This document shows positions 9,176-18,089 of a DNA stretch of 64,000 nucleotides, piece after piece; the stretch's first letter is position 1, and every line of letters starts with the position of its first letter. Below the pieces are notes generated by a model. That model was not told where the DNA came from. It saw only the letters and a list, made by a program, of their open reading frames with translations, and did not search any database. This stretch comes from Desulfocorpusculum sp964414345 (GTDB lineage Bacteria; Desulfobacterota; Desulfocorpusculales; Desulfocorpusculum): the NCBI GenBank assembly GCA_964414345.1, contig CAYPWF010000001.1, positions 62,001-126,000 on the forward strand. The letters run 5' to 3'. A program made the translations under genes and the position numbers.

Positions 9176-10111
9176 GTGAATACCCAGACCAAGTCCTACC
9201 CTTCTTCTCCCAATCGTTATAGGGAGCTCAGCGGCTTTCTTCGCCAGAGGTTTGGCTTCAGGGTTAGGAAAATTCCCCTGGATGCAGGCCTGGGCTGTCC
9301 CAACAGGGACGGAAAAAAAGGAAGCCAAGGATGCTCTTATTGTGACGCCCTGGGTTCAGGCACCGGAGCATGGGCCCGGGGCATGGGGATAAAGCAACAA
9401 ATCCAGGCTTATCTCAGCGGACCCCGCAGGGGGAAGGCTGGAGGCTATTTGGCCTATTTCCAGTCTTTCAGCAATACCTACGCCCCGATGGAGAGGCTTA
9501 GGGCCCTTTACGAAGAGGCCATGGGCTTTCCAGAAGTGGTGGGTTTATGCATAGGCACCAGGCCGGACTGTTTGGATGAGCCCGTCTTGGACCTCCTGTC
9601 TGAAATAAATCTTAGGAGCATGGTTTTACTGGAGCTTGGGCTCCAAAGCGCCCACGATGAGACTCTCAGAAAAATCCGTAGGGGACACGACTTCAGTTCA
9701 TTCCAAGACGCCGTGGAAAGGGCAAGTGCAAAGGGACTTCTTGTGTGCACCCATCTGATCCTCGGACTGCCTGGGGAGACCATGGAACACATCAGGGCCA
9801 CAGCCAGGAAGATCTCCCAGCTGCCTATCCATGGTCTCAAACTCCACGGGCTTTACGTGGTAAAGGGCACACACATGGAGTCCCTATACAGAGAGGGCCT
9901 CTATACACCCTGGAGTCTTGAGCAGTACGCAGACGGGGTCTGCGATGTTTTGGAGCTGATTCCCGAGGATTGGGTGATCCACAGGCTTTGCTCTGATCCT
10001 GATCCTGGGAGCCTGATAGCCCCGGAGTGGATGCTTCAGAAGCAGGCCACCCTGGAGCGGATTCGCCTTCGGATGCTTGAGAGGGACACTTGGCAGGGAA
10101 GGCTATTTTGA
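9176..10111 (+). CDS. Radical SAM protein, TIGR01212/YhcC family
   Basis: 311 residues beginning with a GTG codon. The sequence PNRYRELSGFLRQRFG, GCPNRDGKKGSQGCSYC (long-spaced cysteines), YFQSFSNTYAP, GTRPDCL and LELGLQSAHDETL are the hallmarks of the TIGR01212 (YhcC) family, a radical SAM group of about 300 residues with no firmly known substrate. Full length. An ATG at 9160 is in another frame, so GTG at 9176 is the only plausible start. It probably shares a transcript with the preceding radical SAM gene. Its last nine bases overlap tail-to-tail with the CCA-adding enzyme gene on the other strand. Confidence 0.88.
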   Translation: MNTQTKSYPSSPNRYRELSGFLRQRFGFRVRKIPLDAGLGCPNRDGKKGSQGCSYCDALGSGTGAWARGMGIKQQIQAYLSGPRRGKAGGYLAYFQSFSNTYAPMERLRALYEEAMGFPEVVGLCIGTRPDCLDEPVLDLLSEINLRSMVLLELGLQSAHDETLRKIRRGHDFSSFQDAVERASAKGLLVCTHLILGLPGETMEHIRATARKISQLPIHGLKLHGLYVVKGTHMESLYREGLYTPWSLEQYADGVCDVLELIPEDWVIHRLCSDPDPGSLIAPEWMLQKQATLERIRLRMLERDTWQGRLF

Positions 10112-11386
10112 GTCGGCATTTTGAAGGCTTCCCCTTTTTTCCAAAAGCCACTCTATGAGGGTGCGCTTTTGGTTCAGCTGAGGCTCGGAAAGCACTGCTT
10201 GCTGCATCTGGGCCAGGATCTCCCCTACCTTGGGACCAGGCGAAAGCCCCAAGATATCCATCACCTCCCTGCCGGTCAAAACAGGGCGCATTTTACTTAA
10301 GGCTTCCGAGTCGGACAAGATAAAGAGAAGCTTTCCCAGGAGCTCCTCCAAACAACAAAGCGCCTCCTGAGGCGCCTCCACGGCCTGAAGAGTTGCTTTT
10401 CTCAGAAGAATCGCATCCTGGGCCACTTGGGGCCCGGCCTGAAAAATGAAGCTTCGCACCCTGGCTTCATCCCAATGGAGCTTGTAAGAAACCGCATGAT
10501 GATATAGCGTCCGAACCATCTGCTCTGCCTGCCTTCGGCTAATCCGAAGCCTTGGGAGAACTTCCCCTGCCCTTTGGGCCAATGACTCCTGGGGTCCTTC
10601 CCTAAGAAGAGGGGAAAAATCCCTCTCCACCCCCAAAAGCAGTGCGGCCCATCTAAGAGATGCCCGCCCGGGTAAAAGCCCTACAGTTTCAAAGAACCAT
10701 GAGCTATGGGGGAAGTCCCCGGCTTGTTCCAACTCAGGCAGGATCTCTTTCATGAGACCGGATTCCACAAGCAGCTTCAAGGCCCACAAGGGGTTTTGCA
10801 CAAGCAGGATCCTCTCCAGCTCCTGTCGAATCCTCTCTGAAGCCACCCTTCTAAGCCATGGAGCCGCCTCTCCAATGGCGCAAAACAGCTCCTCCTCCAA
10901 GCTTAAGTTCAGCTCGGCTGCCAGGCGAACTCCCCTCAAGGCCCTCAAGGGATCCTCTGCCATTCTCTTGGAAGCCTCTCCAACTGCCCTTAGGAGCCTC
11001 TGCTGGGCGTCTAGCTTTCCCCGGTACGGATCCAGAATGGAGCCTGATCTAGGATCATAGGCCATGGCATCCAGAGTGAAATCCCTGTGAGATAGATCTT
11101 CCAGTATGGTTCTCCCCCTGAAGCTCGTAACTTCTATGCTTTGGCCGCCCAGCCGCACCGTGACGGTGCCGTGGCGCGCCCCGGTGGGGATCACCCTGGG
11201 AAAAAGAGTGGAAACCTGAGAAGGGGAAGCGCTGGTGGCCACGTCCCAATCCTGGGCGGGTCTTCCCAGGATGAGATCCCTGAGCGCCCCTCCCACAATG
11301 AAAGCATCGTGGCCTGCCTGAGCGAGTCTAAAGAGTACCTCCTGCACTTGGGCCGGAGGCTCAAGAAAAGATTCGTTTCCTATCAA
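10103..11386 (-). CDS. cca: CCA-adding enzyme / poly(A) polymerase family nucleotidyltransferase
   Basis: About 427 residues. The class II nucleotidyltransferase head is clear: FIVGGALRDLILGR, then DWDVATSA carrying the two metal-binding Asp residues, followed by HGTVTVRLGGQSIEVTSFRG and the neck region EDPLRALRGVRLAAEL. It adds or repairs the CCA tail of tRNAs, or polyadenylates RNA; the head alone does not decide which. I place the start at a TTG at 11386 that overlaps the stop of the upstream small membrane gene (TTGA), giving an N-terminus of the usual family length. An in-frame ATG at 11491 would overlap the upstream gene by over 100 bases. Confidence 0.85.
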   Translation of the reverse strand: MIGNESFLEPPAQVQEVLFRLAQAGHDAFIVGGALRDLILGRPAQDWDVATSASPSQVSTLFPRVIPTGARHGTVTVRLGGQSIEVTSFRGRTILEDLSHRDFTLDAMAYDPRSGSILDPYRGKLDAQQRLLRAVGEASKRMAEDPLRALRGVRLAAELNLSLEEELFCAIGEAAPWLRRVASERIRQELERILLVQNPLWALKLLVESGLMKEILPELEQAGDFPHSSWFFETVGLLPGRASLRWAALLLGVERDFSPLLREGPQESLAQRAGEVLPRLRISRRQAEQMVRTLYHHAVSYKLHWDEARVRSFIFQAGPQVAQDAILLRKATLQAVEAPQEALCCLEELLGKLLFILSDSEALSKMRPVLTGREVMDILGLSPGPKVGEILAQMQQAVLSEPQLNQKRTLIEWLLEKRGSLQNADSK

Positions 11387-11733
11387 GATTTCTTGCGTGC
11401 CTTTGAGCGCTTCACAAAACCAAGGAAATTCTCCCCCCACAGCAACCCGTACATCACCGCCAGGGGAACCAGCAGAAAAAGGAGCCTCCAAAAAACGGTC
11501 ACCCCGGCAGGTCTTCCTTCATTATGTAAAGGATCAGGGGCCAAAACTCCTATGAGGAGGAAAAGGCCCAAAAGCCCTCCCATCAAGCTTGCCACCACCA
11601 GCCTGGATTTTCTATCCATTCCTTTGGCTGCCCCGCTTGGGGCAGGCTCCCTGGCGGCGGTTTCAGGGGAAGTTTTTTTTCTCTCCCCCTTCCCTGCCCC
11701 CCCAACTCCACCCTTTCTCCTCATCCTGGCCAT
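11383..11733 (-). CDS. Small membrane protein with two transmembrane segments
   Basis: 116 residues. The first 38 residues are basic and Gly/Ala/Pro-rich, followed by two hydrophobic segments (about 46-66 and 81-102) joined by a short loop, and a basic C-terminus. I do not recognise the family. The ATG at 11733 has GGAGGTG five bases ahead and lies within the last codons of the upstream HAD gene (13-base overlap), while the 3' end touches the CCA gene, so it is translated as part of this minus-strand set. A second ATG at 11619 would remove the charged N-terminus. No function can be inferred. Confidence 0.6.
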   Translation of the reverse strand: MARMRRKGGVGGAGKGERKKTSPETAAREPAPSGAAKGMDRKSRLVVASLMGGLLGLFLLIGVLAPDPLHNEGRPAGVTVFWRLLFLLVPLAVMYGLLWGENFLGFVKRSKARKKS

Positions 11734-12317
11734 TGTGCACCTCCAAGCAACTGCTCCCCCACCAGCTCCAGGATTTCATCCCAACCCTTCACGCTTCGCC
11801 AGGGGTGAAAACGCAGGTTCCAGGGCTGTTCAAAGACGATGGGCACGATCCCGTTTTGGGCGAGGATCTCACAGGTCTCCAAACGGTCCTCCACGAAGTG
11901 GGTTATATTCCATTGCTTCAGGGAGGGCAGCTTGGACTCCGATATACCCACAGCCTTCACCTTGATACTCTCCTTGGGGACCCCTTTTAGTTTTTCTTGC
12001 AGCCACAAGGAGACACCTTCGGAATCCGGCCGGGCCGTCACGAAATAAAGGGGCTGAAACTCTGAGATTTTCCTCAGTACCTCCACTGCACCTGGATATG
12101 GTTCCATCTGAAGGGTCCAACGAGGCTCCAAGGCCGCGGATATCCACTTAAGGATGAAGTCCGCCTCAAAAGGAAGGCAGTTCTCCAACTGGAAGTCCGT
12201 GAATTGGCTTCTGGAGACCCTCACCCCGAACTCCTCCCACGCCACTCGCTCCAAGATGCCCGAGAGGTCTCCCACCACGCTGTCTACGTCAAAACCCCAT
12301 CTAACAGGTGCTTTCAA
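11721..12317 (-). CDS. HAD-superfamily protein, 5'-nucleotidase (NT5C)-like
   Basis: 198 residues. The HAD signature is FDVDSVVGD near residue 9 (nucleophile Asp and DxD), followed by YFVTARPDS (motif II-like) and THFVEDRLETC (motif IV-like, acidic). These features match the deoxyribonucleotidase / NT5C-like branch, which removes phosphate from nucleoside monophosphates in the cytoplasm, although a phosphatase with another substrate is possible. The ATG forms an ATGA overlap with the stop of the upstream thioesterase gene. It is linked by overlaps with the downstream small membrane gene. Confidence 0.7.
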   Translation of the reverse strand: MKAPVRWGFDVDSVVGDLSGILERVAWEEFGVRVSRSQFTDFQLENCLPFEADFILKWISAALEPRWTLQMEPYPGAVEVLRKISEFQPLYFVTARPDSEGVSLWLQEKLKGVPKESIKVKAVGISESKLPSLKQWNITHFVEDRLETCEILAQNGIVPIVFEQPWNLRFHPWRSVKGWDEILELVGEQLLGGAQWPG

Positions 12318-12748
12318 GTCGCGCCCCCGGCTTCTCCAGCTTTCTGCTCCAGGGCCCGGATGCGCTCCCTCAAAAGGGCCGGAGTGGTGAGAATCCTGCC
12401 CTCAGGATCCACGAAGGCGTGGACCGTGTAACCTGTTGCCAGCTCGCTTCCATCTCCTTGCGTCAAGATACGGTAAAGGAACTTGATGGAAGCCCTTCTC
12501 AGGTACTCCACATCGGTCTCAATACATATGAGATCGTCATATCTTGCAGGTCTCAGATAATGGCAATAGGCCTGGGTCGTGGGAGCCCTGACCCCCAAGG
12601 ATTCTATCTCCTTGTAAGTGAAGCCGATAGATCTGAGCCATTCATTCCTGCCCATTTCGAACCAGCGAAGATAGTTGGCGTAGTAGGCCACTCCCATGGC
12701 ATCGGTGTCCCCGTAGATCACCCTGTAACTTGTTAGGACTTTTTTCAT
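12314..12748 (-). CDS. Acyl-CoA thioesterase, YbgC/FadM 4HBT family
   Basis: 144 residues, a normal length for hotdog-fold thioesterases. The motif YGDTDAMGVAYYANYLRWFE contains the catalytic Asp of the 4-hydroxybenzoyl-CoA thioesterase / YbgC group. It hydrolyses acyl-CoA thioesters in the cytoplasm; YbgC homologues are often tied to Tol-Pal and phospholipid metabolism, but no tol genes are present here. The ATG has GAGGAAG upstream. It lies 10 bases after the end of the phosphoglycerate-mutase-like gene and overlaps the next gene by four bases, so it is part of the minus-strand operon starting at 16494. Confidence 0.85.
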   Translation of the reverse strand: MKKVLTSYRVIYGDTDAMGVAYYANYLRWFEMGRNEWLRSIGFTYKEIESLGVRAPTTQAYCHYLRPARYDDLICIETDVEYLRRASIKFLYRILTQGDGSELATGYTVHAFVDPEGRILTTPALLRERIRALEQKAGEAGGAT

Positions 12749-12758
12749 CCCTGCTTCC

Positions 12759-13967
12759 TCACCACCATCTGCCTTTCACAAACCGCTCCAAAATTTCCCT
12801 TCCATCCACAATCTCCCGAGAGCTTTGCTCTGCCGCAGCCTCACAAAATCGTTCCCCCCCCCAATGCTCTCCTTTGGAAGAAAGCATGGCAAAGGGAACA
12901 GGCTCGCTGGAGTGGGTCTTAAGGCACAAAGGGGTGGCATGGTCTGGAAGCACAAGCACAGCCCATTCCTCCCAGGACCTGATCCCCTCAAGCACCTGCC
13001 CCACAACATCCCGGTCAAAGGATTCTATGGCTCGGATTTTTTCCTCCAAAGAGCCCTGGTGTGCAGCCTCGTCCGGGGCCTCAACATGCACGAAGACCAG
13101 ATCCTCCCCCTCCTCAAGCGCTCTCAAGGCATATCTGCCTTTGGCCGCGTAATCGGTGTCAAGATAACCTGTGGCTCCCGGCACATCCAGGATGCGAAAG
13201 CCAGCATAGCGGCCCAGTCCTTTGAGGAGATCCACTGCTGTTATCATGGCTCCTCTTATCCCAAGTTTTTGTGCAACTGGCTCAAGGCAGGGGGCCGCCC
13301 CCTGCCCCCAGGGCCAAATGGAGTTGGGAGGGTGAAGGCTCTCCCCTCCCAGAACTTCCAAAACGCTTTGACTCCTCAAGGTTTCCTGGGAGAGTTCCAT
13401 CAACCTGAGAAGTTTATCCGCCCCTTGGCCTTGGGGCAGATGAGGTTCTATTTCCTGGCCTGTTATATCGTGAGGGGGAACTGTCTTTAGCCCCAGGGGC
13501 CCTTCCCTCCACACCATGAGATGCCGGTAAGAAACCCCTGGATGAAATCTTATCTCTTTTTCCGAGAGAGCCTTGTCCAGGATCTGAAGCAGGACTCTGG
13601 CCTTCTCTGTGCCAATATGACCTGCCGTGAAATCCACCATTCGGGGCTTAGGCTCTCCAAGGGAAAGATGCACAAGGTTGCACCTGTAGGCTACATCTCC
13701 AGGGGCAAGCTCCACCCCCATGCTGGCCGCCTCCAGGGGGCCTCTGCCGGTGTAGTGCAGGGCCGGATCGTACCCCAGGATGACCAGGTTGGCTATGTCG
13801 CTGCCTGGGGAAAAGCCTTGGGGTATGGTATTTACCAATCCCAGCACACCTTGAGAGGCCATAGAGTCCATCCAGGGGGTGCTGGCAACCTCCAAAGGAG
13901 TTTTCCCGCCAAGGGACTCCAAGGGCCGGTCGGCCATACCATCGCCTATCAATATGGCATACTTCAT
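12759..13967 (-). CDS. ApgM-like phosphoglycerate mutase family protein, proposed homoserine kinase
   Basis: 402 residues. It begins MKYAILIGDGMADRPL, the metal-binding start of the alkaline-phosphatase-fold, cofactor-independent phosphoglycerate mutase family of archaeal type, and shows GSDIANLVILGYDP and ending metal motifs VHVEAPDEAAHQG and VLPDHATP. A subgroup of this family (TIGR02535) is annotated as a proposed homoserine kinase because it lies beside threonine genes in genomes lacking thrB. Here its ATG overlaps the stop of homoserine dehydrogenase (ATGA), which supports that role by context. True phosphoglycerate mutase activity cannot be excluded from sequence. Confidence 0.8.
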   Translation of the reverse strand: MKYAILIGDGMADRPLESLGGKTPLEVASTPWMDSMASQGVLGLVNTIPQGFSPGSDIANLVILGYDPALHYTGRGPLEAASMGVELAPGDVAYRCNLVHLSLGEPKPRMVDFTAGHIGTEKARVLLQILDKALSEKEIRFHPGVSYRHLMVWREGPLGLKTVPPHDITGQEIEPHLPQGQGADKLLRLMELSQETLRSQSVLEVLGGESLHPPNSIWPWGQGAAPCLEPVAQKLGIRGAMITAVDLLKGLGRYAGFRILDVPGATGYLDTDYAAKGRYALRALEEGEDLVFVHVEAPDEAAHQGSLEEKIRAIESFDRDVVGQVLEGIRSWEEWAVLVLPDHATPLCLKTHSSEPVPFAMLSSKGEHWGGERFCEAAAEQSSREIVDGREILERFVKGRWW

Positions 13968-15289
13968 CTCTCTGAGTCCTTGAGGCTTTCGTCCTCTATT
14001 CTTATCAGTTGAGTCCTTCCCACTGTCACAGGAAGTGCTTCTATCTCCTCTATGGCCCGACGCACGCCTCCTTCGCGGGCCTCGTGGGTCATCATCACTA
14101 TGGGCACCCCGGGCTTGGCCATGCGACCCTTCTGCACCACCGAGAGTATGCTTATATCGTAACGAGCCAAAACACCCGAGATGGCGGAAAGCACCCCCGG
14201 CTTGTCCATGGCTGTGAATCTAAGGTAATAATTGGTGGTCACCTCCTCCATGGGACGGATACGGTGCTCTCTTAGCTGCTCCCATGGAAAGGCCAGGCAA
14301 GGAACCCTCTGGGAGATCCCCTTGAGAAGATTGCGGGCCAGTTCAATTATGTCTCCCACCACTGCACTGGCAGTGGGCATCATTCCAGCCCCCAGGCCGT
14401 AAAAAAAGGTGGAGCCCACCGCATCCCCTTCTATCTGAAGGGCGTTGTACACCCCTTCCACTGTGGATATGGGGGAGCCCATGGGCACCATGGCAGGATG
14501 CACCCTTGCCTCCACCTCCTGTTCCTCGCATCTGGACAAGGCCACCAGCTTGATCTTGTATCCCAGCTCCATGGCAAAGGCTATGTCTATTGGCTGGATG
14601 CGGGAGATGCCCTCCACATAGATCTCCCTGAAGTGGATTCTGGTGCCATAGGCCAAAGCGCTCAGAATCGCCAGCTTGTGAGCAGCATCGATCCCCTCCA
14701 CATCCAAGGTGGGATCCGCCTCGGCATAGCCTAAAGCTTGAGCTTGCGAAAGCGCGGTTTGGAAATCCTGCCCCCCCTTTGTCATCTCAGAGAGAATGTA
14801 ATTGGAAGTCCCGTTCACAATCCCCCTCATGGCCCGTATGCGGTTGGCCGCCAGCCCCTCTTTTATGGCTCTTATAACCGGAATGCCTCCGCAAACAGCC
14901 CCCTCAAAAGCCACATCCACCCCCCGCTTGTGGGCAAGTTCAAAGATCTCGTTCCCATGTGAGGCCAGCAAAGCCTTGTTGGCCGTTACCACATGTTTCC
15001 CGGCCTCTATGGCCTCCAGGATCAGGCTGCGGGCAGGCTCTTCCCCCCCTATCAGCTCCACCACTATGGAGATCTCAGGATCTCCCAGGATATCTTGGGG
15101 CTTCTCAGAGAGAATCTCCCTGGGGACGCTGACTCCTCTGTGCCTTTGCAGATCCTGATCCACTATGCGCCTCAGTACAAGCTCCTGGCCCAGCCGCTGC
15201 CGGATCACATCCCTGTTTTCTTGCAAGACCCGCACAACCCCGCTGCCCACGGTACCAAATCCTATGAGACCCACGTTCAAGGGTTTCAT
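13964..15289 (-). CDS. hom: Homoserine dehydrogenase with ACT domain
   Basis: 441 residues. An N-terminal Rossmann motif (VGLIGFGTVGSGVV), the catalytic region with TANKALLA, GIVNGTSNYIL and YAEADPTLDVEG, and a C-terminal ACT domain from about residue 355 (MDKPGVLSAISGVLARYDISI). It reduces aspartate semialdehyde to homoserine for threonine and methionine, and the ACT domain suggests feedback inhibition by threonine. ATG at 15289 is preferred over GTG at 15292 because AGGAG is seven bases ahead of it. It lies 24 bases after the aminotransferase gene and overlaps the proposed homoserine kinase. Confidence 0.95.
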   Translation of the reverse strand: MKPLNVGLIGFGTVGSGVVRVLQENRDVIRQRLGQELVLRRIVDQDLQRHRGVSVPREILSEKPQDILGDPEISIVVELIGGEEPARSLILEAIEAGKHVVTANKALLASHGNEIFELAHKRGVDVAFEGAVCGGIPVIRAIKEGLAANRIRAMRGIVNGTSNYILSEMTKGGQDFQTALSQAQALGYAEADPTLDVEGIDAAHKLAILSALAYGTRIHFREIYVEGISRIQPIDIAFAMELGYKIKLVALSRCEEQEVEARVHPAMVPMGSPISTVEGVYNALQIEGDAVGSTFFYGLGAGMMPTASAVVGDIIELARNLLKGISQRVPCLAFPWEQLREHRIRPMEEVTTNYYLRFTAMDKPGVLSAISGVLARYDISILSVVQKGRMAKPGVPIVMMTHEAREGGVRRAIEEIEALPVTVGRTQLIRIEDESLKDSER

Positions 15290-15312
15290 CACCTGCTCCT
15301 ACTTGAAGTTTC

Positions 15313-16494
15313 TCAAAGCGCCTTCCTGATACCTCTGACCGCCTGGTTTATCCTGTGCTGATTCTCCACAAGAGCGAAGCGTACGAACTCGTCCCCGTAC
15401 TCCCCGAAACCGATTCCTGGAGAGACAGCCACTTTGGCTTTCTCCAAAAGCAGTTTGGAAAACTCCAGAGAGCCCATGGCCCTGTAGGGCTCGGGGATTC
15501 TGGCCCATACAAACATGGTGCCCTTGGGTTTCTCTATGTGCCAGCCTGCCCTGGCCAGGCCGTTTACAAGAGTGTCTCTTCTTTTCTCATAGGTTCGCAC
15601 TATTTCTCCCACGCAGTCCTGATCTCCGTTCAGGGCGATTATGGCGGCGATCTGGATGGGCTGGAATATGCCGTAGTCCAGGTAGCTCTTTATTCTGGCC
15701 AGAGCGTGGATCAAATCCGGGTTGCCCACTGCAAAGCCAACCCTCCAACCTGCCATGCTGTAGCTCTTGGACAGGGAGAAAAACTCCACCCCGACTTCTT
15801 TAGCTCCCTTTGCCTGCATGAAGCTGGGGGCCTGGTACCCGTCAAAGCAAAGGTCAGCATAGGCAAAATCATGAATCACGATGATCCCGTGTTCCTTGGC
15901 GAAATCCACCACCTTCTGGAAGAAATCCCTTTCCACAACTTGGGTGGTGGGGTTGTGGGGGAAAGAAATGATCAGCATCTTGGGCTGAGGCCAGGTAAGT
16001 TTTGTAGCAGTGGTCAGATCCTCGAAAAAATCCCGCCCCGGGTTCATGGGAATACTGCGCACATCTCCCCCAGCTATTATCACGGAGTAAGGATGAATGG
16101 GATAGGTGGGATTGGGCGAGAAAACCACATCCCCCGGCCCCACAACAGCCAAAGCCAGATGGGCCAGACCTTCTTTGGCTCCCATGGTGACTATGGCCTC
16201 CTTTTCCGGGTCCAGCTCCACATCGTAACGCCTTCTATACCAATCGCAGATGGCCAGCCTTAGTTTTGCAATGCCCCTGGAGGCTGAATAGCGGTGATTT
16301 CGGGGATTTCGAGTGGCTTCTATCACCTTTTGAACTATGTGCCTGGGAGTGGGAAGATCCGGGTTGCCCATACCCAAGTCAACTATGTCTTCCCCCCTTC
16401 GGCGAGCCTCCTGCTTCAGCTCATTGACAATGGCGAAAACATAAGGAGGCAGTCTTCTTACGCGGTGAAAAGGATCCTGGTCTTTTCTGGACAA
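15313..16494 (-). CDS. PLP-dependent aminotransferase, class I/II (AlaC/alanine-type)
   Basis: 393 residues. Fold type I features: GNPDLPTP near the start, YSASRGIAKLR, MGAKEGLAHL, the substrate-contacting SFPHNPTTQ and SLSKSYSMAGWRVGF with the PLP lysine. Best fit is the AlaC/alanine-valine group that makes or uses glutamate and pyruvate; several members in bacteria with this context are annotated as LL-diaminopimelate or methionine-related aminotransferases, so substrate is open. The start is probably TTG at 16494, because AGGAGG lies six bases upstream; the in-frame GTG at 16509 would place the ribosome-binding site inside the gene. First gene of the operon reaching 10103. Confidence 0.85.
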   Translation of the reverse strand: MSRKDQDPFHRVRRLPPYVFAIVNELKQEARRRGEDIVDLGMGNPDLPTPRHIVQKVIEATRNPRNHRYSASRGIAKLRLAICDWYRRRYDVELDPEKEAIVTMGAKEGLAHLALAVVGPGDVVFSPNPTYPIHPYSVIIAGGDVRSIPMNPGRDFFEDLTTATKLTWPQPKMLIISFPHNPTTQVVERDFFQKVVDFAKEHGIIVIHDFAYADLCFDGYQAPSFMQAKGAKEVGVEFFSLSKSYSMAGWRVGFAVGNPDLIHALARIKSYLDYGIFQPIQIAAIIALNGDQDCVGEIVRTYEKRRDTLVNGLARAGWHIEKPKGTMFVWARIPEPYRAMGSLEFSKLLLEKAKVAVSPGIGFGEYGDEFVRFALVENQHRINQAVRGIRKAL

Positions 16495-16529
16495 CTTATT
16501 CCTCCTCACACTGGATTTACAGGCAGGAA

Positions 16530-16558
16530 ATACTATTCCCTGAGTCCATTGATTGTAA
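16530..16558 (-). promoter_or_regulatory. Sigma-70-type promoter for the aminotransferase-hom operon
   Basis: Read on the minus strand: TTACAA, a 17-base spacer, TAGTAT. The predicted start near 16523 leaves a leader of about 28 bases before the TTG start codon, too short for a riboswitch. Confidence 0.5.
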
Positions 16559-16768
16559 CATTTAACGACAAGAGAGCCTGGATGTCAAAGAGGCTGCCTC
16601 CTTGGGGGTAAAAGCGAAATGGCTGGCCTGGGCAGCTTTGTTTGACTTAGTTGAGCCCATGGAATAAGGTGGATCTCCAAGACTTCCCACAGAGGCGGGA
16701 AGATGATGGCAAGCCTTTGGAGGGGAGAATCCAGGTGCCTCATGAGAGAGGGAGGTTGATGCAGGGCC

Positions 16769-17812
16769 ATGGCAGCTTTGGACTATAAAGGGGCCGGGGT
16801 GGATATAGATGCAGGAAACGAGTTTGTAAGGAAAATAAGTCCCTTAGCCCGTGAGACCTTCAGAAAGGGTGTTCTGGCAGGACTAGGGGGATTTGGGGCA
16901 ATGTTTTCCCTGTCCGAGTTCAAGTTCAAGGAGCCTGTCTTGGTATCCTCCACCGACGGGGTTGGGACCAAACTCAAAATAGCTTTTCGTACAGGGCTCC
17001 ATTCCACTGTGGGCATAGACCTGGTGGCTATGTGCGCCAATGACGTGGTGGTGCAAGGGGCGGAGCCTCTTTTCTTTCTGGACTACCTGGCAACGGGTAA
17101 GCTGGATCCAGCAGTGCACGTGGAAATCCTGCGGGGTGTGGCAGAGGGTTGCAAGCAAGCCGGCTGCGCCCTTGTGGGAGGAGAGACGGCTGAGCTGCCG
17201 GGCATGTACCGCGCCGGGGAGTATGACCTGGCCGGTTTTTGCGTGGGGATAGCAGAGCGCTGCGCCCTTTTGGACGGATCAGGAGTAAGGCCGGGAGACG
17301 CCCTTTTAGGGCTCGCCTCCAGCGGATTGCACTCCAACGGTTACTCGCTGGTTAGAAAAATTTTTTTGGAGCGGCTTAAGTGGAAACTGGACAAGTACGT
17401 CCCTGAGCTGGGCCGAAGCCTGGGGGAAGAGCTTTTGATCCCTACGCGGATTTATGTAAAGAGTTTGCTTCGTCTCATGGGACGAATTCCAGTGAAAGCC
17501 CTGGCCCACATAACCGGAGGCGGGCTTTTGGAAAACCTGCCCAGGGTGCTGCCCAGGGGATGCCAGGCAGTTCTTCGAAGAGGAACCTGGGATGTGCCTC
17601 CTGTGTTCAGCTTGATTAAGGAAAAAGGCAAGGTTTCCGAAAGGGAGATGTTGAGAGTCTTCAACAACGGGATAGGGATGGTGATTGTGCTTGAGCAGGG
17701 GGCTGTTCAAGAGGCCATGGTACTCTTGGGGGAGTGCGGGGAGACACCGTTTCTCATTGGGTGGATAGATGCCTCTGAACCCATGGGAGCCTCGCAGCTG
17801 AGGTTGGAGTGA
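16769..17812 (+). CDS. purM: Phosphoribosylformylglycinamidine cyclo-ligase
   Basis: 347 residues, the full length of PurM. Diagnostic segments are YKGAGVDIDAGNEFV, the glycine-rich VLAGLGGFGAMF, STDGVGTKLKIA, GIDLVAMCANDVVVQGAEPLFFLDY and ALAHITGGGLLENLPRVLP. It closes the imidazole ring of FGAM to AIR in purine synthesis, as a cytosolic dimer. The ATG at 16769 has a GGGAGG sequence about 15 bases ahead. No other pur gene is in the window. It is divergent from the aminotransferase operon and followed by rpmB, which has its own promoter. Confidence 0.96.
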   Translation: MAALDYKGAGVDIDAGNEFVRKISPLARETFRKGVLAGLGGFGAMFSLSEFKFKEPVLVSSTDGVGTKLKIAFRTGLHSTVGIDLVAMCANDVVVQGAEPLFFLDYLATGKLDPAVHVEILRGVAEGCKQAGCALVGGETAELPGMYRAGEYDLAGFCVGIAERCALLDGSGVRPGDALLGLASSGLHSNGYSLVRKIFLERLKWKLDKYVPELGRSLGEELLIPTRIYVKSLLRLMGRIPVKALAHITGGGLLENLPRVLPRGCQAVLRRGTWDVPPVFSLIKEKGKVSEREMLRVFNNGIGMVIVLEQGAVQEAMVLLGECGETPFLIGWIDASEPMGASQLRLE

Positions 17813-17818
17813 ACGGGC

Positions 17819-17847
17819 TTGCCAAGAAGCCCTTGATAACCTACAAT
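17819..17847 (+). promoter_or_regulatory. Sigma-70-type promoter for rpmB
   Basis: TTGCCA, a 17-base spacer and TACAAT. The predicted transcript starts near 17854, about 27 bases ahead of the rpmB ATG. Confidence 0.5.
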
Positions 17848-17880
17848 AGCTGATAATTACTCAGCGTGGGGAGCCGTGAG

Positions 17881-18072
17881 ATGTCAAGAAGGTGTGAGAT
17901 CTGTAGCAAGGGTATTCAGTACGGGAACAACGTCAGCCATTCCAACAGGAAATCCACTCGCATATGGCAGCCCAACCTCCAGAAAGTACGCGTGCTGCAA
18001 GGCGGAAGAGTGAGACTCATAAGGGTTTGCACCCGCTGCATCAGAGCAGGGTTGATCCAAAAACCAGCCTGA
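17881..18072 (+). CDS. rpmB: 50S ribosomal protein L28
   Basis: 63 residues. MSRRCEICSKGIQYGNNVSHSN and the later NLQKVRVLQGG are standard L28. It carries two CxxC pairs (RCEIC near the start and VCTRC near the end), so it is the zinc-binding form. The ATG at 17881 has GGGGAG nine bases ahead; a GTG at 17866 in frame is less likely. L28 binds the large ribosomal subunit near the exit site. The gene stands alone, between purM and a copy of the dispersed palindromic repeat that begins 18 bases after its stop and may end its transcript. Confidence 0.95.
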   Translation: MSRRCEICSKGIQYGNNVSHSNRKSTRIWQPNLQKVRVLQGGRVRLIRVCTRCIRAGLIQKPA

Positions 18073-18089
18073 GTCCATAAGCCCTCCTT

